Shown piece by piece: positions 50,602 through 59,507 of a DNA stretch of 61,881 bases. The notes below the pieces were generated by a model that was not told where the DNA came from, ran no database searches, and worked only from the letters and a program-made list of their open reading frames with translations. The stretch's first letter is position 1. Each line of letters opens with the position of its first letter. This DNA comes from an uncultured Prevotella sp. (GTDB taxonomy: Bacteria > Bacteroidota > Bacteroidia > Bacteroidales > Bacteroidaceae). The stretch is taken from assembly GCA_900554545.1 (NCBI GenBank), contig USHW01000009.1, positions 1-61,881 of the forward strand, read 5' to 3'. Position numbers and translations under genes: made by a program.

Positions 50602-51924
50602 TTATTTTATAAACGTCCAATAATCCCAGTTCATCAGGTCTTTCCTGCCGTTGCCCTTGAAGCAAAACACAAGGTCGTGCACGCCTTCAGCCCCGTCTAT
50701 CGGGCATGAGAACTGCCGGTACACGTCATTTCCGCCGGTTCCGCCGACATTCAGCGTCCCTACGAGACGTCCCACGGAGCTGTCGAGACGCACCTCGATG
50801 GCGCAACCGCCTGCGGCTGATGCCACCGACGCGGTGAACTGCCGCGCTCCCTGTCCGAAGTCAACGCCCTTCACCACGAGAGTGTCAGCATCGTCGATGC
50901 TTGTCACATATATCGCCCCGTCGCTGCGCCGGGCCGTCTTCAGGCCGTATCCCCACGCCATAGTTTCAGCCTCTACGCGGCGGTAAGGGCAGAACGGCTC
51001 TATCTGCTCCAGCCTGGTGTCCTTCCAGTAAGGCACCTCCTGTATTGTGCCGTCGGGGTTATAGCGCATCTCTGCCACCGATACTGAGCGCCGCTCGTGG
51101 TGTTCGGGCGTCTCAAGGCGCAGCAGGTCATAGTTAAGTCCGAACACATAGCTCTTGCCCTTGTATTCGATGATGCCGGGATGGTTGCCGCGCGAGCGGT
51201 CGGTTGGCTTCATTATGTGCCCCTTTACCTGCCAGGGGCCGGTAGGACTGTCGCTCATCGCATAACCGATACCTTCGGGACAGCACGTCGAGGCGAACGC
51301 AAGGTAATAACGTCCGCCGTGCTTGTAGAACCACGGTCCTTCCTGGTAATGCTCCAGCTTGCCGACCTTCACTATGCCGCCCGAATACGACACCATGTCC
51401 TTGTTCAGCCTGACGTAATACAGGTTGGGGTTGCCCCAGTACATGTACGCCTGCCCGTCGTCGTCGATGAATACCGAGGGGTCAATGTCTTCCCAGTGTT
51501 CCTGCTGCCATACGAGCGGCTTTCCCAACGGGTCTTTGAACGGGCCGTAAGGCGAGTCGGCCACGAGCACGCCGATGCCGTTGCCGTGAAGCGGACAGTA
51601 CATGTAGAACTTGCCGTCGCGTTCGACTACATGCTCCGCCCAGGCACCGTTATCGCGCTTGCGCCAGGCGAAGTCCTTGAGCGACGCCACTACGCCGTGG
51701 TCGGTCCAGTTCACCATGTCCGTTGACGTGTACAGCAGCCAGTCGAGCATCTTGAAGCCGTCGGCATCGTCCTCGTCATGCGTCGTGTACAAGTAAACCG
51801 TATCGTTGTAAACCATCGGTGCGGGGTCGGCAGTGTACTTGGTCTGCACTACCGGCATCTGCGCCTTGGCCGTGGAAACGAACAGGCACAATGCCATTGC
51901 CGGCAAAAACTTTACATTGTTCAT
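50602..51924 (-). CDS. Glycoside hydrolase family 43 with C-terminal CBM6 (copy 1)
   Basis: A 440-residue enzyme with the same plan as copy 2: signal MNNVKFLPAMALCLFVSTAKAQ, YTADPAPMVYNDTVYLYTTHDEDDADGF, DIDPSVFIDDDGQAYMYWGN and QEGPWFYKHGGRYYLAFAS, then a CBM6-like domain (VVKGVDFGQGARQFTASVAS). The two proteins are related but clearly diverged in loops (a WQQEHWE insertion here, a WTMNDWKL against KMLDWLLY difference), so they probably have different targets. No susCD-like pair is in the window. It has its own promoter. Confidence 0.93.
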   Translation of the reverse strand: MNNVKFLPAMALCLFVSTAKAQMPVVQTKYTADPAPMVYNDTVYLYTTHDEDDADGFKMLDWLLYTSTDMVNWTDHGVVASLKDFAWRKRDNGAWAEHVVERDGKFYMYCPLHGNGIGVLVADSPYGPFKDPLGKPLVWQQEHWEDIDPSVFIDDDGQAYMYWGNPNLYYVRLNKDMVSYSGGIVKVGKLEHYQEGPWFYKHGGRYYLAFASTCCPEGIGYAMSDSPTGPWQVKGHIMKPTDRSRGNHPGIIEYKGKSYVFGLNYDLLRLETPEHHERRSVSVAEMRYNPDGTIQEVPYWKDTRLEQIEPFCPYRRVEAETMAWGYGLKTARRSDGAIYVTSIDDADTLVVKGVDFGQGARQFTASVASAAGGCAIEVRLDSSVGRLVGTLNVGGTGGNDVYRQFSCPIDGAEGVHDLVFCFKGNGRKDLMNWDYWTFIK

Positions 51925-51960
51925 CGTGTTTATCAGTTTAAGGTTTTAGTTTACAGGGCA

Positions 51961-51990
51961 CAAAGATAGTACAAAATACACTTAATACAA
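51961..51990 (-). promoter_or_regulatory. Promoter of the GH43 pair
   Basis: On the minus strand the -33 TTG is at 51990-51988 and the -7 TATCTTTG at 51968-51961, 22 bases from start to start, with a short leader to the ATG at 51924. Confidence 0.7.
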
Positions 51991-52034
51991 AATAAAACCA
52001 AAGGAAATGCTTTTTAATGTTTTGCCACCGCGTT

Positions 52035-52157
52035 TGCAAAAGGCCGTCAATCGCATTGCAAAAGACCGTCTTTTGCACGCCAAAAGGCCACCTTTTGCAG
52101 GGCAAAAGGTGGCCTTTTGAAAAGCCGTTGGTAAGCAACTGATTTTCAACGAGATAC
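52035..52157. repeat. Palindromic stack 12, motif on the right
   Basis: Units AAAAGGCCGTC, AAAAGACCGTCTTTT, AAAAGGCCACCTTTT, AAAAGGTGGCCTTTT; the last two pair perfectly around GCAGGGC. The motif CTGATTTTCAACGAGATAC is at 52139-52157. It separates the GH43 promoter from the end of the barrel gene. Confidence 0.85.
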
Positions 52158-52178
52158 AAAATACGCTATAACCGCGTG

Positions 52179-54374
52179 TCATTTCATGAACCGCGAGGTG
52201 TCAACCTCCTTGTGTTCAGTCTCCTTATAGCCGCCGAAAGCATAGCTGAAAGTCACTCCTACGTGGCGGAAGCTCGACATTTTCATGCTGAAATCCTGCC
52301 CGCGGAAGCGGATGTAAGGGTCGATGTGTGACGTTTCAAATATGTCGCTGCAATACACTTTCAGCGTGGCGCGCTTGTTTTTGAGGAATTTCAGCTGCAC
52401 GGCGGCGTCAACACGGCCAGCCGTGGGCAGGTCGTAGTTGCCCTGTATAGCCTTTGTCTGCACCTGGCCGTCAAGCGAAAGCACTATTTCCGGCCTCTTT
52501 GATATGGTGAACTCGTTTTTCAGCGTGAAGATGCCGAGCAGCCTGGAGCGGTCGAAGGGAATGTCGTAGAAGTCGCTGTCCTTATGCCTTAGCCACACTC
52601 CCATTGCCGTAAGGTTGCCGCTGTACCAGCCGCCGAGCCTCAACGGCACCGCCGCCATAAGCCCTGCCTGCTGCTGGAAGTCGAAGTTCACCCAGCGGAA
52701 GGTCTCCGTCAGCTCGTCGGAACGCTGGTAGAGGGTCTGCATGAAAAGGTCGTCGGTGTACGAGAACCAGCCTCTGAAGACGTATTTGTTCTTCAGCACG
52801 TATGTCAGACTTGCCGAATACTCATGCGACGGCTTCAGTTCCGGGTTGCCTACGATTTCGTCATAACCGCCGTTGCTGTAAGTTATGAAGTCCTGCACGG
52901 CCCAATATTCGGGGTAACTCGTGTCGCTGCCGACCGACAGTTGCAGCACATGGCCCTCCGCCGGCAGGTAAGTCACGTTGAGCGTGGGCAGCCAGTTCCA
53001 TTCGTTCCACGCCGTACTGTTGTAATATTCGGCGGCAAGCGATGCGTCAATGATGAGTTTATTGTTGAAGTTTTTATTGAAACCAGCATACAGGTTGACC
53101 GTATTCTCTATTTTTTTAGTTGACAAGTCTATAGTTGACGAGTTACGAGTTGACAAGTCGACAAGGGGATTTGCATTTTCATTCAAGGCGCAAGTAATAG
53201 GCATATAACTCGTTTGCTTGTGACTTGTCTGCTCGTATCTTTGTCTGCTCGTCACTTGTCCACTCGTCAACTCCTCATACTCCTGCCTGCTGTTGTCCGT
53301 ACTCCTGATGTACGACGCACCATAGTTAAGTGCCCATCCGCCTTTAAGCGTGTGCTCCTGCCTGGCGTACACGCGCCAGATGTCAAGCCTTTGGCGGTTG
53401 TTTACGAGGTAGTTCAACTCGCGGTCGGTCAGCACACTGCTGAGCCTTTGCGTCTGCGGACTGTTGTAATAGGTGTATTCCGCGCCGATGTTCGTGCCTG
53501 ACGGCATCTTGTAATCAAGCATAACGTCGTGCAGCCACGGCTTTGAGTCGAGGTCGTTGCGGCCGGCTATCGTGCCTGTTATGCGCTGGCGGTTGTCCGT
53601 TGTGGCGTAGTTGCCGTAGTAAGTCAGGCTCAAACGGTGGTTGTCGGAGAAGCCGTAGCCTGCCGAGAGGCGCAGCTTGTGGTTGTGGCCGGTGGCGAGC
53701 GTGCGCTCAAACGACTGTATGTCGTGCAGGCTTCCGTCGTCAAGCGCATGGTGAGAGGTTATCTCACGCGTGTTGAAAGAGTCGCCGTGACTGTGCGAAT
53801 ACATAAGGTCGGCACTCAGTTTCCTGCCCATATACACAACGCTTGCACGCTCTTGGAAGGCTGCATGATGGCTTTGGTCATACGAACCGAGCACCTCTCC
53901 CGTAAGCGTTTGCCGTTCGGCGGTCTCGTGTCTGAAGTTGATGTTGATGCAGGCGCCGCGCACCTGATACTTCGCCGGTGCGTTATACATCACTTCTACG
54001 TCGCCGACCCTGTCCTTTGGAACGCTTTTCAGCACCTGCGCGAGCTGTTCCTGACTAAGGTTTGTCACCTGTCCGTCCATGATAACGGTCACTGCCTGAC
54101 CGCCAAGTGTCAGCTGTCCGTCCGTCTCCACCACACCGGGCAGGGCCTTCAGGGCGTCGTATGCGTTGTCGGTTGTTGCGCTTCCGGCCAGCCGGTTGAT
54201 GTCATACACTAATGCGCCGCCCCTTACTTTCACCACGGGACGTTCTCCGCTGACCATCACTTCGGGCAAGGTGCGCACTATGCTGTCAAGCCTTAGCGAA
54301 TCGTCGGCCGCCGTCTGCGCCGCCACAGCAAGGCAAACAAATAACAAAAGGAAAGAAACAAATGTTTTCTTCAT
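52179..54374 (-). CDS. TonB-receptor-like outer-membrane barrel with repeat-derived loop
   Basis: A 731-residue outer-membrane protein. Signal peptide MKKTFVSFLLLFVCLAVAAQ, a plug domain (LPEVMVSGERPVVKVRGGALVYDINRL, ALKALPGVVETDGQLTLGGQAVTVIMDGQ, VPKDRVGDVEVMYNAPAKYQVRG) and a 14-or-more-stranded barrel ending in FSYAFGG. It fits the Bacteroidota OMP_b-brl_3 group of TonB-dependent-receptor-like proteins, without an N-terminal carboxypeptidase-like domain. Residues about 363-419 (ELTSGQVTSRQRYEQTSHKQ to NSSTIDLSTKK) are translated from array N of the GTTGACGA family; this hydrophilic Thr/Ser/Gln-rich piece lies between two barrel strands, probably in a loop. The frame is intact across it. 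Confidence 0.9.
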   Translation of the reverse strand: MKKTFVSFLLLFVCLAVAAQTAADDSLRLDSIVRTLPEVMVSGERPVVKVRGGALVYDINRLAGSATTDNAYDALKALPGVVETDGQLTLGGQAVTVIMDGQVTNLSQEQLAQVLKSVPKDRVGDVEVMYNAPAKYQVRGACININFRHETAERQTLTGEVLGSYDQSHHAAFQERASVVYMGRKLSADLMYSHSHGDSFNTREITSHHALDDGSLHDIQSFERTLATGHNHKLRLSAGYGFSDNHRLSLTYYGNYATTDNRQRITGTIAGRNDLDSKPWLHDVMLDYKMPSGTNIGAEYTYYNSPQTQRLSSVLTDRELNYLVNNRQRLDIWRVYARQEHTLKGGWALNYGASYIRSTDNSRQEYEELTSGQVTSRQRYEQTSHKQTSYMPITCALNENANPLVDLSTRNSSTIDLSTKKIENTVNLYAGFNKNFNNKLIIDASLAAEYYNSTAWNEWNWLPTLNVTYLPAEGHVLQLSVGSDTSYPEYWAVQDFITYSNGGYDEIVGNPELKPSHEYSASLTYVLKNKYVFRGWFSYTDDLFMQTLYQRSDELTETFRWVNFDFQQQAGLMAAVPLRLGGWYSGNLTAMGVWLRHKDSDFYDIPFDRSRLLGIFTLKNEFTISKRPEIVLSLDGQVQTKAIQGNYDLPTAGRVDAAVQLKFLKNKRATLKVYCSDIFETSHIDPYIRFRGQDFSMKMSSFRHVGVTFSYAFGGYKETEHKEVDTSRFMK
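53116..53285. repeat. In-frame paired array N (GTTGACGA words) in the barrel gene
   Basis: Left arm 53118-53166 has GTTGACAAG, GTTGACGAG, TTACGAGTTGACAAG and GTCGACAAG; right arm 53205-53275 has AACTCGT, TTGTGACTTGTCTGCTCG, CTCGTCACTTGTCCACTCG and GTCAACTCC. It encodes hydrophilic residues with no stop in the coding frame. The words are those of the intergenic array E and of array S. Confidence 0.9.
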
Positions 54375-54401
54375 CGTCGTATGGATATTGGTTTACGCCG
54401 A

Positions 54402-54409
54402 CAAAGGTA
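54402..54409 (-). promoter_or_regulatory. -7 box of the barrel gene
   Basis: TACCTTTG on the minus strand, 28 bases upstream of the ATG at 54374. The -33 TTG lies farther than usual. Confidence 0.55.
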
Positions 54410-54500
54410 TTGAAACGCCATGAAACGGACTGCAAAACGCCGCCCGTCATTTTCTACAATATTCTACAACGCCCTGTTTAAGGGCATTGTAGCCACCTTC

Positions 54501-54613
54501 TGTAGGGACATAATTCATTATGTCCGCACGTTCTGAAAGAACGTATTTCATAGGCAATGCTTGGCAAATACGCCCCTACGTGGCGTTCGGACATAATGAA
54601 TTATGTCCCTACA
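54501..54613. repeat. Element bounded by perfect 25-bp inverted repeats
   Basis: Left arm 54501-54525 starts TGTAGGGACATAATTCAT and right arm 54589-54613 is its exact complement. The 63-base interior has a small hairpin CGTTC-TGAAA-GAACG (54529-54543). The arms themselves contain the near-palindrome GACATAATTCATTATGTC. It lies between the barrel gene promoter and the end of the second TPR regulator; nothing else is seen in 54375-54644. Confidence 0.9.
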
Positions 54614-54644
54614 ATGAATGTGTCTTTGACTGGGAACTTACCAC

Positions 54645-56384
54645 TCACCTGACAATCCCCGTGATAAAGTCGTCAAACTCGCCGGGTTTGCCGTCACGTC
54701 CGAGCACCTTTTGCAACAGCCTTCGACGCATTGCGGACACGTTCTTTTGTGAAATGCCGGTGAGGTTGCTTATCTCCAAGGGCTTGAAATGCAGGCGGAG
54801 GAGCATGCAGAGGTTGTATTCGTCGGGGCGCAAAACGTGCCCGTTGTTCAGCGTAGAGTAAAAACCGGGGACTTCAGAGTTGACCATCGAGCGCAACGCC
54901 TGCCACTCCTCGGCGGTTGGTTTTGCCGTAGGATTGAGGGCCATCTGCCTGAAACGCCGGGCTATGTCGGCGTTGGCGAGACGTTCTTCAACGGTCGCTT
55001 CGTCGACATGACGCTGCAAAGTCTCAAGGCTTTGCAGGCGTTCTATGGCCTCGCGCTTCTCCTTTGCGAGGGCGTCGCGCTCCTCTTCGGTGAGCGTAAG
55101 GAGCTGTTGCAGGTCGGTCTGGGCGCGCGTCAGGGCGTCTATGTCATGCCGGTGGCGCAGTTCGCGGCAGCGCATCTCCTCGCGCCTTTTCCTTATTATA
55201 TATGTAAACACCGACAAGACAACAAACAGAACGAGGGCTACGGCCAAGGCTGTTGTCTTCATCCGCTCGGCTTCAAGAGCCTTGTCGGCCACCTGTCCGC
55301 GAAGGTTTGTGCGCTCATACTGAGCCTGCACCACCGAGCATGTATTCTTCATAATCTCCTTTGTCAGGCTGTCTGACAGCTCACTGCTCACCGTTGCGTA
55401 TTTCAGTGCGGAGTCCTTTGCGCCCATCTTGTCGTACATCTGCCACAGGCCGTATGCCAAAGCCTCGCGGATGGCAAGCGTAGGCTGTTTGATTTGCCGT
55501 ATTTTATCCAGCCAGTAGGCGGCGGAGTCGAGACGGTTGGTACATACCGAATAGATGGCTTTTACGTAATAAATGCCCTGATAGTCGGGTTTTGCGTTGC
55601 CGTCGACGCCGATTACGCGCGAGTCGCGGTCGAACACAGCCATGCAGCGAGCCGCGTTGGCCGTGTCGCCGCGGTCAAGATATATCTCGATGAGCTTCGC
55701 CTGCGATATGGCCGAAGCCTCAACATAGCCGCTCTCGCGGAAAAGGCGCGACGAACGGAGGGTTACCGCGAGGGCGGAATCGGGCTGTCCCATGAAGATG
55801 TAGGCGTTGGATATATGGTCAAGGCCGCTCAACGCCGTGAGCGTATCGCCTGCTTTCATGGAATTTCGGTAACAAAGCTGCGAGGCGCGGATGACGTTGC
55901 GCGGCATGTATTCGTCAAGATAAACCTGCGAAAGATGGGCGTAGACCTGTCCGAGCACAGCGTACAGGCAGTCGTCAGCCGTCGTATCGGCGCTGGCTGC
56001 CGCCGCTTCGAGGTTCAACATGGCCTCCGTGTTGTCGCCCATGCTGCGGTTCACGCATCCCAGCAACAGCTTGGAGAACATCCGTTGGTTGTCGTCGCCG
56101 TGTCTGTCATAGTAACCGGCCACGGCGCGGATGGCACTGTCCGACGTAAAACGTGCCCCGGCGTTGAGCATATACTTGGTTCTCATCAGCCTGTAATACG
56201 CCTTTATGCGCCCGGGAGCGTCCCCGATGCGCGGCTTCATGGCCTCAAGCAGGCGCAGGGCGCTGTCGGGCCGTTCCTTGGCGAGGCTGTCAATGAGGCG
56301 GAACATGGCGTCGTACTTGGCGTACCTGTCGCACGAAAGCATCAAGAATGACAGCAATATGACGAGCGGGAAAAGTCGTTTCAT
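54645..56384 (-). CDS. TPR-containing LuxR/HTH-type regulator with membrane segment (paralogue)
   Basis: A 579-residue protein with the same plan as the gene at 13454: N-terminal signal or lipoprotein-like start (MKRLFPLVILLSFLMLSC), TPR-like repeats (residues about 40-340, e.g. YAVLGQVYAHLSQVYLDEYM, LSGLDHISNAYIFMGQPDSA), a transmembrane helix (TALAVALVLFVVLSVFTYIIRK), a coiled coil with many Glu, Leu and Arg, and a C-terminal helix-turn-helix (LCMLLRLHFKPLEISNLTGISQKNVSAMRRRL). The cysteine at residue 18 could be lipidated. It probably senses a periplasmic or envelope signal. The start at 56384 begins the signal. Confidence 0.85.
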   Translation of the reverse strand: MKRLFPLVILLSFLMLSCDRYAKYDAMFRLIDSLAKERPDSALRLLEAMKPRIGDAPGRIKAYYRLMRTKYMLNAGARFTSDSAIRAVAGYYDRHGDDNQRMFSKLLLGCVNRSMGDNTEAMLNLEAAAASADTTADDCLYAVLGQVYAHLSQVYLDEYMPRNVIRASQLCYRNSMKAGDTLTALSGLDHISNAYIFMGQPDSALAVTLRSSRLFRESGYVEASAISQAKLIEIYLDRGDTANAARCMAVFDRDSRVIGVDGNAKPDYQGIYYVKAIYSVCTNRLDSAAYWLDKIRQIKQPTLAIREALAYGLWQMYDKMGAKDSALKYATVSSELSDSLTKEIMKNTCSVVQAQYERTNLRGQVADKALEAERMKTTALAVALVLFVVLSVFTYIIRKRREEMRCRELRHRHDIDALTRAQTDLQQLLTLTEEERDALAKEKREAIERLQSLETLQRHVDEATVEERLANADIARRFRQMALNPTAKPTAEEWQALRSMVNSEVPGFYSTLNNGHVLRPDEYNLCMLLRLHFKPLEISNLTGISQKNVSAMRRRLLQKVLGRDGKPGEFDDFITGIVR

Positions 56385-56474
56385 GCCGCAAAAATACACA
56401 TTTTGCACCACATCCGGTCACCCACCGGCGCAAAACTTGCCGCCTGCCGCCATGGCGCGGCGCATCAACGGATT

Positions 56475-56597
56475 TGCAAAAGACGGCAAAACGCCGTGTA
56501 AAAGACGGCCTTTCGCGCTGTAAAAGACCACCTTTCGCAAGCCAAAAGACGGCCTTTTGTGACGGTGAAGGTAACATGCTGATTATCAGCGAATTAC
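56475..56597. repeat. Palindromic stack 13, motif on both sides
   Basis: Units AAAAGACGGCAAAACGCCG, AAAAGACGGCCTTTC, AAAAGACCACCTTTC, AAAAGACGGCCTTTT. The right motif CTGATTATCAGCGAATTAC is at 56579-56597, and a weaker CATCAACGGATTTGC lies on the left at 56463. It lies between divergent genes (the TPR regulator and kup). Confidence 0.8.
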
Positions 56598-56650
56598 GTC
56601 TGTATCAAAAATTACGGTCTTTTCGTGTTGTATAAAAGGTGTTAATTCTT

Positions 56651-56681
56651 GTGCGTTCAGAATATTTGGACTATATTTGCA
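56651..56681 (+). promoter_or_regulatory. Promoter of kup
   Basis: The -33 TTG is at 56651-56653 and the -7 TATATTTG at 56674-56681, 23 bases from start to start, 53 bases before the ATG at 56734. Confidence 0.7.
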
Positions 56682-56733
56682 CCTGTTTTTTTAAGATAAA
56701 CAAGACAACTTACATTACAAAAAGATTGTTTTT

Positions 56734-58710
56734 ATGGCAGGCTTAAAACATTCTGCCGCAGCCTCGACGGCCAATAAGGCCGGGCTGGCGGGATTGCTGA
56801 TGACGCTCGGAATAGTGTTCGGCGACATAGGAACGTCGCCCCTTTACGTGATGAAAGCCATCGTAAGCACGGGCGAAGTGCTTGACACCGACTATATACT
56901 CGGCGCGCTGTCGTGCATAATATGGACGCTTACGTTGCAGACTACGGTAAAATACGTGCTCATAGCGCTGCGCGCCGACAACAACGGCGAGGGTGGCATA
57001 CTGGCCCTGTACGCCCTGCTCAGGCGGCACAGGCGCAGGTGGATTTACGTTATTGCGGTCATCGGGGCGAGCACCTTGCTGGCCGACGGCGTGATAACAC
57101 CGGCCATTACGGTTACGACTGCTGTCGAGGGACTTGAGGGGATAAGCCCTGACATACCCGTAATGCCCGTGGTGCTGGCGATAATAACAGTGATTTTCTT
57201 CGTCCAAAGGTTCGGAACGGAGCATATAGGGCGTACCTTCGGCACGTTCATGCTGCTGTGGTTCCTGCTGCTCGGGGTGGCTGGCGCGGCTGCGCTGACG
57301 GCCTGTCCGCAGGTGCTTAAGGCTTTTAACCCGTATTATGCGGTGCGTTTGCTCGTCGAGTCGCCCAGCTGGTTCTTCATTCTCGGCGCCGTGTTCCTGT
57401 GTACTACGGGTGCCGAGGCACTGTACTCCGACCTCGGCCATTGCGGACGACGTAACATAACGATAAGCTGGCTGTTCGTGAAGGCTATGCTGATACTTAA
57501 CTATCTGGGGCAGGGAGCATGGATACTGACCGACGGCGGACGGGCCGCCGCAGGCGTAAACCCGTTCTACGCCATCGTGCCTGACGGCCTGCTGCTCTTC
57601 GCCATAGTGATGGCCACAGGCGCGGCTATCGTAGCCAGCCAGGCGCTTATCAGCGGTTCGTTCTCCATATTGAGCGAGGCCATGAACCTGCACTTCTGGC
57701 CGCGCATGCGCATAAAGCACCCCACGAACGTGAAAGGACAGCTGTTCATACCGGCGGTGAACCTGACGATGTACGTCGGAGTGGTGCTTACGGTGCTGCT
57801 TTTCCGTGACTCGTCGCGCATGGAGGCTGCCTACGGACTGGCTATCACCGTTACCATGCTGATGACTACGCTGCTGTTGGGCTTCTACCTGCGCATGAAC
57901 GGCACGGCACGCATTGCCGCCGCGGCGTTCGTCGGTGCCTACTGCGTGATTGAAGGGATATTCCTTGCCGCCAATCTGTCGAAGTTCATGGCCGGCGGTT
58001 GGTTCACGCTGCTTATCGGCGGGCTGCTTTGCTTCATCATGTTGGTATGGGTTGCCGCGCTGAAAATACGCCGGCGGCACTTCTCATCCAGACGTACGAG
58101 CGACTATTACGGCATAATTTCCGACATCAAGGCTGACGACACAATACCTAAGTATGCCTCCAACCTTGTATATGTGAACCATTCGCGGGGCGAGGGGAGC
58201 GTTGACGACAAGCTGGTTTACTCCATAATAAACAAGCAACCGAAGCGCGCCGACCACTATTGGCTGCTTAACCTTGACTTCGTAGACACTCCTGACACGC
58301 TGGAATATACCTTCACGCCGCTCGTTAAGGACACTCTTTTCAGCGTAACGATGCGTATCGGATTCAGGATTGAGCCTCGTGTGAGCCTTTATCTGCGGCA
58401 AATTGTTGAGAATCTCGTGGCCGACGGCAAACTTGACCTTACCAGTACGTACCCCTCGTTGCGCAAGAACGGCATACCGGGCGACTTCCGCTTTGTCATA
58501 ATACACCGCGTGTATTATCCCGAAGACTCGCATAACCGCCGCCAGAACCTGCTGATGAGCCTCTACGCCATAATCCGCAAAATCGGCATTGACGAGCCTA
58601 ATGCGCTCGGACTTGACACCTCTGTCGTGGTGGTTGAGCGTGTGCCGCTGATTATATCAGGGCGTGCTAAGCATTTGAGGCGTATAGAAAGGGTCGTAGA
58701 AGAAGAATAA
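56734..58710 (+). CDS. kup: KUP family potassium uptake transporter
   Basis: A 658-residue K+/H+ symporter of the usual KUP length. LGIVFGDIGTSPLYVMKAIVS at residues 25-45 is the family signature, then about 12 transmembrane helices to residue 450 (GAVFLCTTGAEALYSDLGHCG is the second conserved block) and a C-terminal cytoplasmic domain. It takes up potassium. Nothing in its leader looks like a known riboswitch. It ends in a convergent array (O) with the ECF S component gene. Confidence 0.96.
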   Translation: MAGLKHSAAASTANKAGLAGLLMTLGIVFGDIGTSPLYVMKAIVSTGEVLDTDYILGALSCIIWTLTLQTTVKYVLIALRADNNGEGGILALYALLRRHRRRWIYVIAVIGASTLLADGVITPAITVTTAVEGLEGISPDIPVMPVVLAIITVIFFVQRFGTEHIGRTFGTFMLLWFLLLGVAGAAALTACPQVLKAFNPYYAVRLLVESPSWFFILGAVFLCTTGAEALYSDLGHCGRRNITISWLFVKAMLILNYLGQGAWILTDGGRAAAGVNPFYAIVPDGLLLFAIVMATGAAIVASQALISGSFSILSEAMNLHFWPRMRIKHPTNVKGQLFIPAVNLTMYVGVVLTVLLFRDSSRMEAAYGLAITVTMLMTTLLLGFYLRMNGTARIAAAAFVGAYCVIEGIFLAANLSKFMAGGWFTLLIGGLLCFIMLVWVAALKIRRRHFSSRRTSDYYGIISDIKADDTIPKYASNLVYVNHSRGEGSVDDKLVYSIINKQPKRADHYWLLNLDFVDTPDTLEYTFTPLVKDTLFSVTMRIGFRIEPRVSLYLRQIVENLVADGKLDLTSTYPSLRKNGIPGDFRFVIIHRVYYPEDSHNRRQNLLMSLYAIIRKIGIDEPNALGLDTSVVVVERVPLIISGRAKHLRRIERVVEEE

Positions 58711-58730
58711 GTAAAGGACGTTGTAGAAAT

Positions 58731-58815
58731 AAAAGAAGTCAGGGAAGTTATAGCCAAATGTCTGGTTGATGACAACCGGTAAAGGTGATGGCTATAACTT
58801 GCCTGACTTCTTTTA
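58731..58815. repeat. Paired array O between convergent kup and ECF genes
   Basis: AAAAGAAGTCAGGGAAGTTA (58731 on) and its complement (58790-58815) match over about 25 bases with one mismatch, with a 34-base spacer that has a small GTTGATGACAAC hairpin. It can terminate both genes. Confidence 0.85.
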
Positions 58816-58838
58816 ATTATCTGACTTTTAAAAAGTCG

Positions 58839-59351
58839 TTATTTCTTAAATATTTTCATGACGGCGAATCCGCCGAATACTTGCATCAGGATGCCCGGCC
58901 AGCCCAAGCGGACGTCTTGAAGGGCGGCCGTGAGCGAGCCGGTCATGCCCCACTCCGCCAGCATTCCTATTCCCTGATAAGCCACAACGGCAAGAGCGAC
59001 AGCCCAGAAAGCCACGCGGCGAACCCTTGAAGCTATGAAAGCCGCCGCCAAAGCGAGCAATACCGACTTGGTAAGGATTACAGGCAGCACGGCAGCAGCC
59101 GGCATTCCGAAGAGCAGACTGTTGACTAACGGCGAAGCGACTGCCGTAAGCAGACCTGCCGTAAGGCCGTACTTGTAGGCCGCAACAAGCGTAAAGAAAT
59201 AGATGGGAAGCCACACTAAGCCGCCCTGCGGCATGAGATGGCACAACTGGGGCAGCAGGATGTTGCCCACGACGAACAGCGCAGCGGCTGCATAAGTCTT
59301 GCTTTCGCGGTAATTCAACGAATAAACCGCAGTCGATGTTGTTGTTTTCAT
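58839..59351 (-). CDS. ECF transporter S component-like membrane protein
   Basis: A 170-residue protein with about five or six transmembrane helices: TYAAAALFVVGNILLPQLCHLMPQGGLVWLPIYFFTLVAAYKYGLTAGLLTAVASPLVNSLLFGMPAAAVLPVILTKS. The placement of NSLLFGMP and the overall length fit the S (substrate-binding) subunits of ECF vitamin transporters. No ECF ATPase or T-component lies beside it, so it would share a common energising module. The vitamin cannot be told from sequence alone. Confidence 0.78.
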   Translation of the reverse strand: MKTTTSTAVYSLNYRESKTYAAAALFVVGNILLPQLCHLMPQGGLVWLPIYFFTLVAAYKYGLTAGLLTAVASPLVNSLLFGMPAAAVLPVILTKSVLLALAAAFIASRVRRVAFWAVALAVVAYQGIGMLAEWGMTGSLTAALQDVRLGWPGILMQVFGGFAVMKIFKK

Positions 59352-59391
59352 TGTTGTTATTGGTTGTTGAATATTATCTCTTTAGGAAGTT

Positions 59392-59505
59392 AGAGAAGTT
59401 AAAGAAGTTATCACTCGCTACGCTCGTTAGGAGTTAAAGCCAAATGTCTTGCCAGTTGTAATACCTGCAAAAGGTAATGGCTGTAACTTCTTTAACTTCT
59501 CTACA
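59392..59505. repeat. Paired array P (GTTAAAGAA words)
   Basis: Left words AGGAAGTTAGAGAAGTTAAAG; right words TGTAACTTCTTTAACTTCTC. The spacer has TCACTCGCTACGCTCGTTAG and AGTTAAAGCCAAATG, repeated in array Q. It lies between the ECF gene and the DUF1893 gene. Confidence 0.85.
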
Positions 59506-59507
59506 TT

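Noticed and set aside
49237..51924. A full polysaccharide utilization locus
   Set aside because: There are two GH43 genes and a barrel gene nearby, but no SusC/SusD pair or hybrid two-component regulator, and the barrel lacks SusC features.
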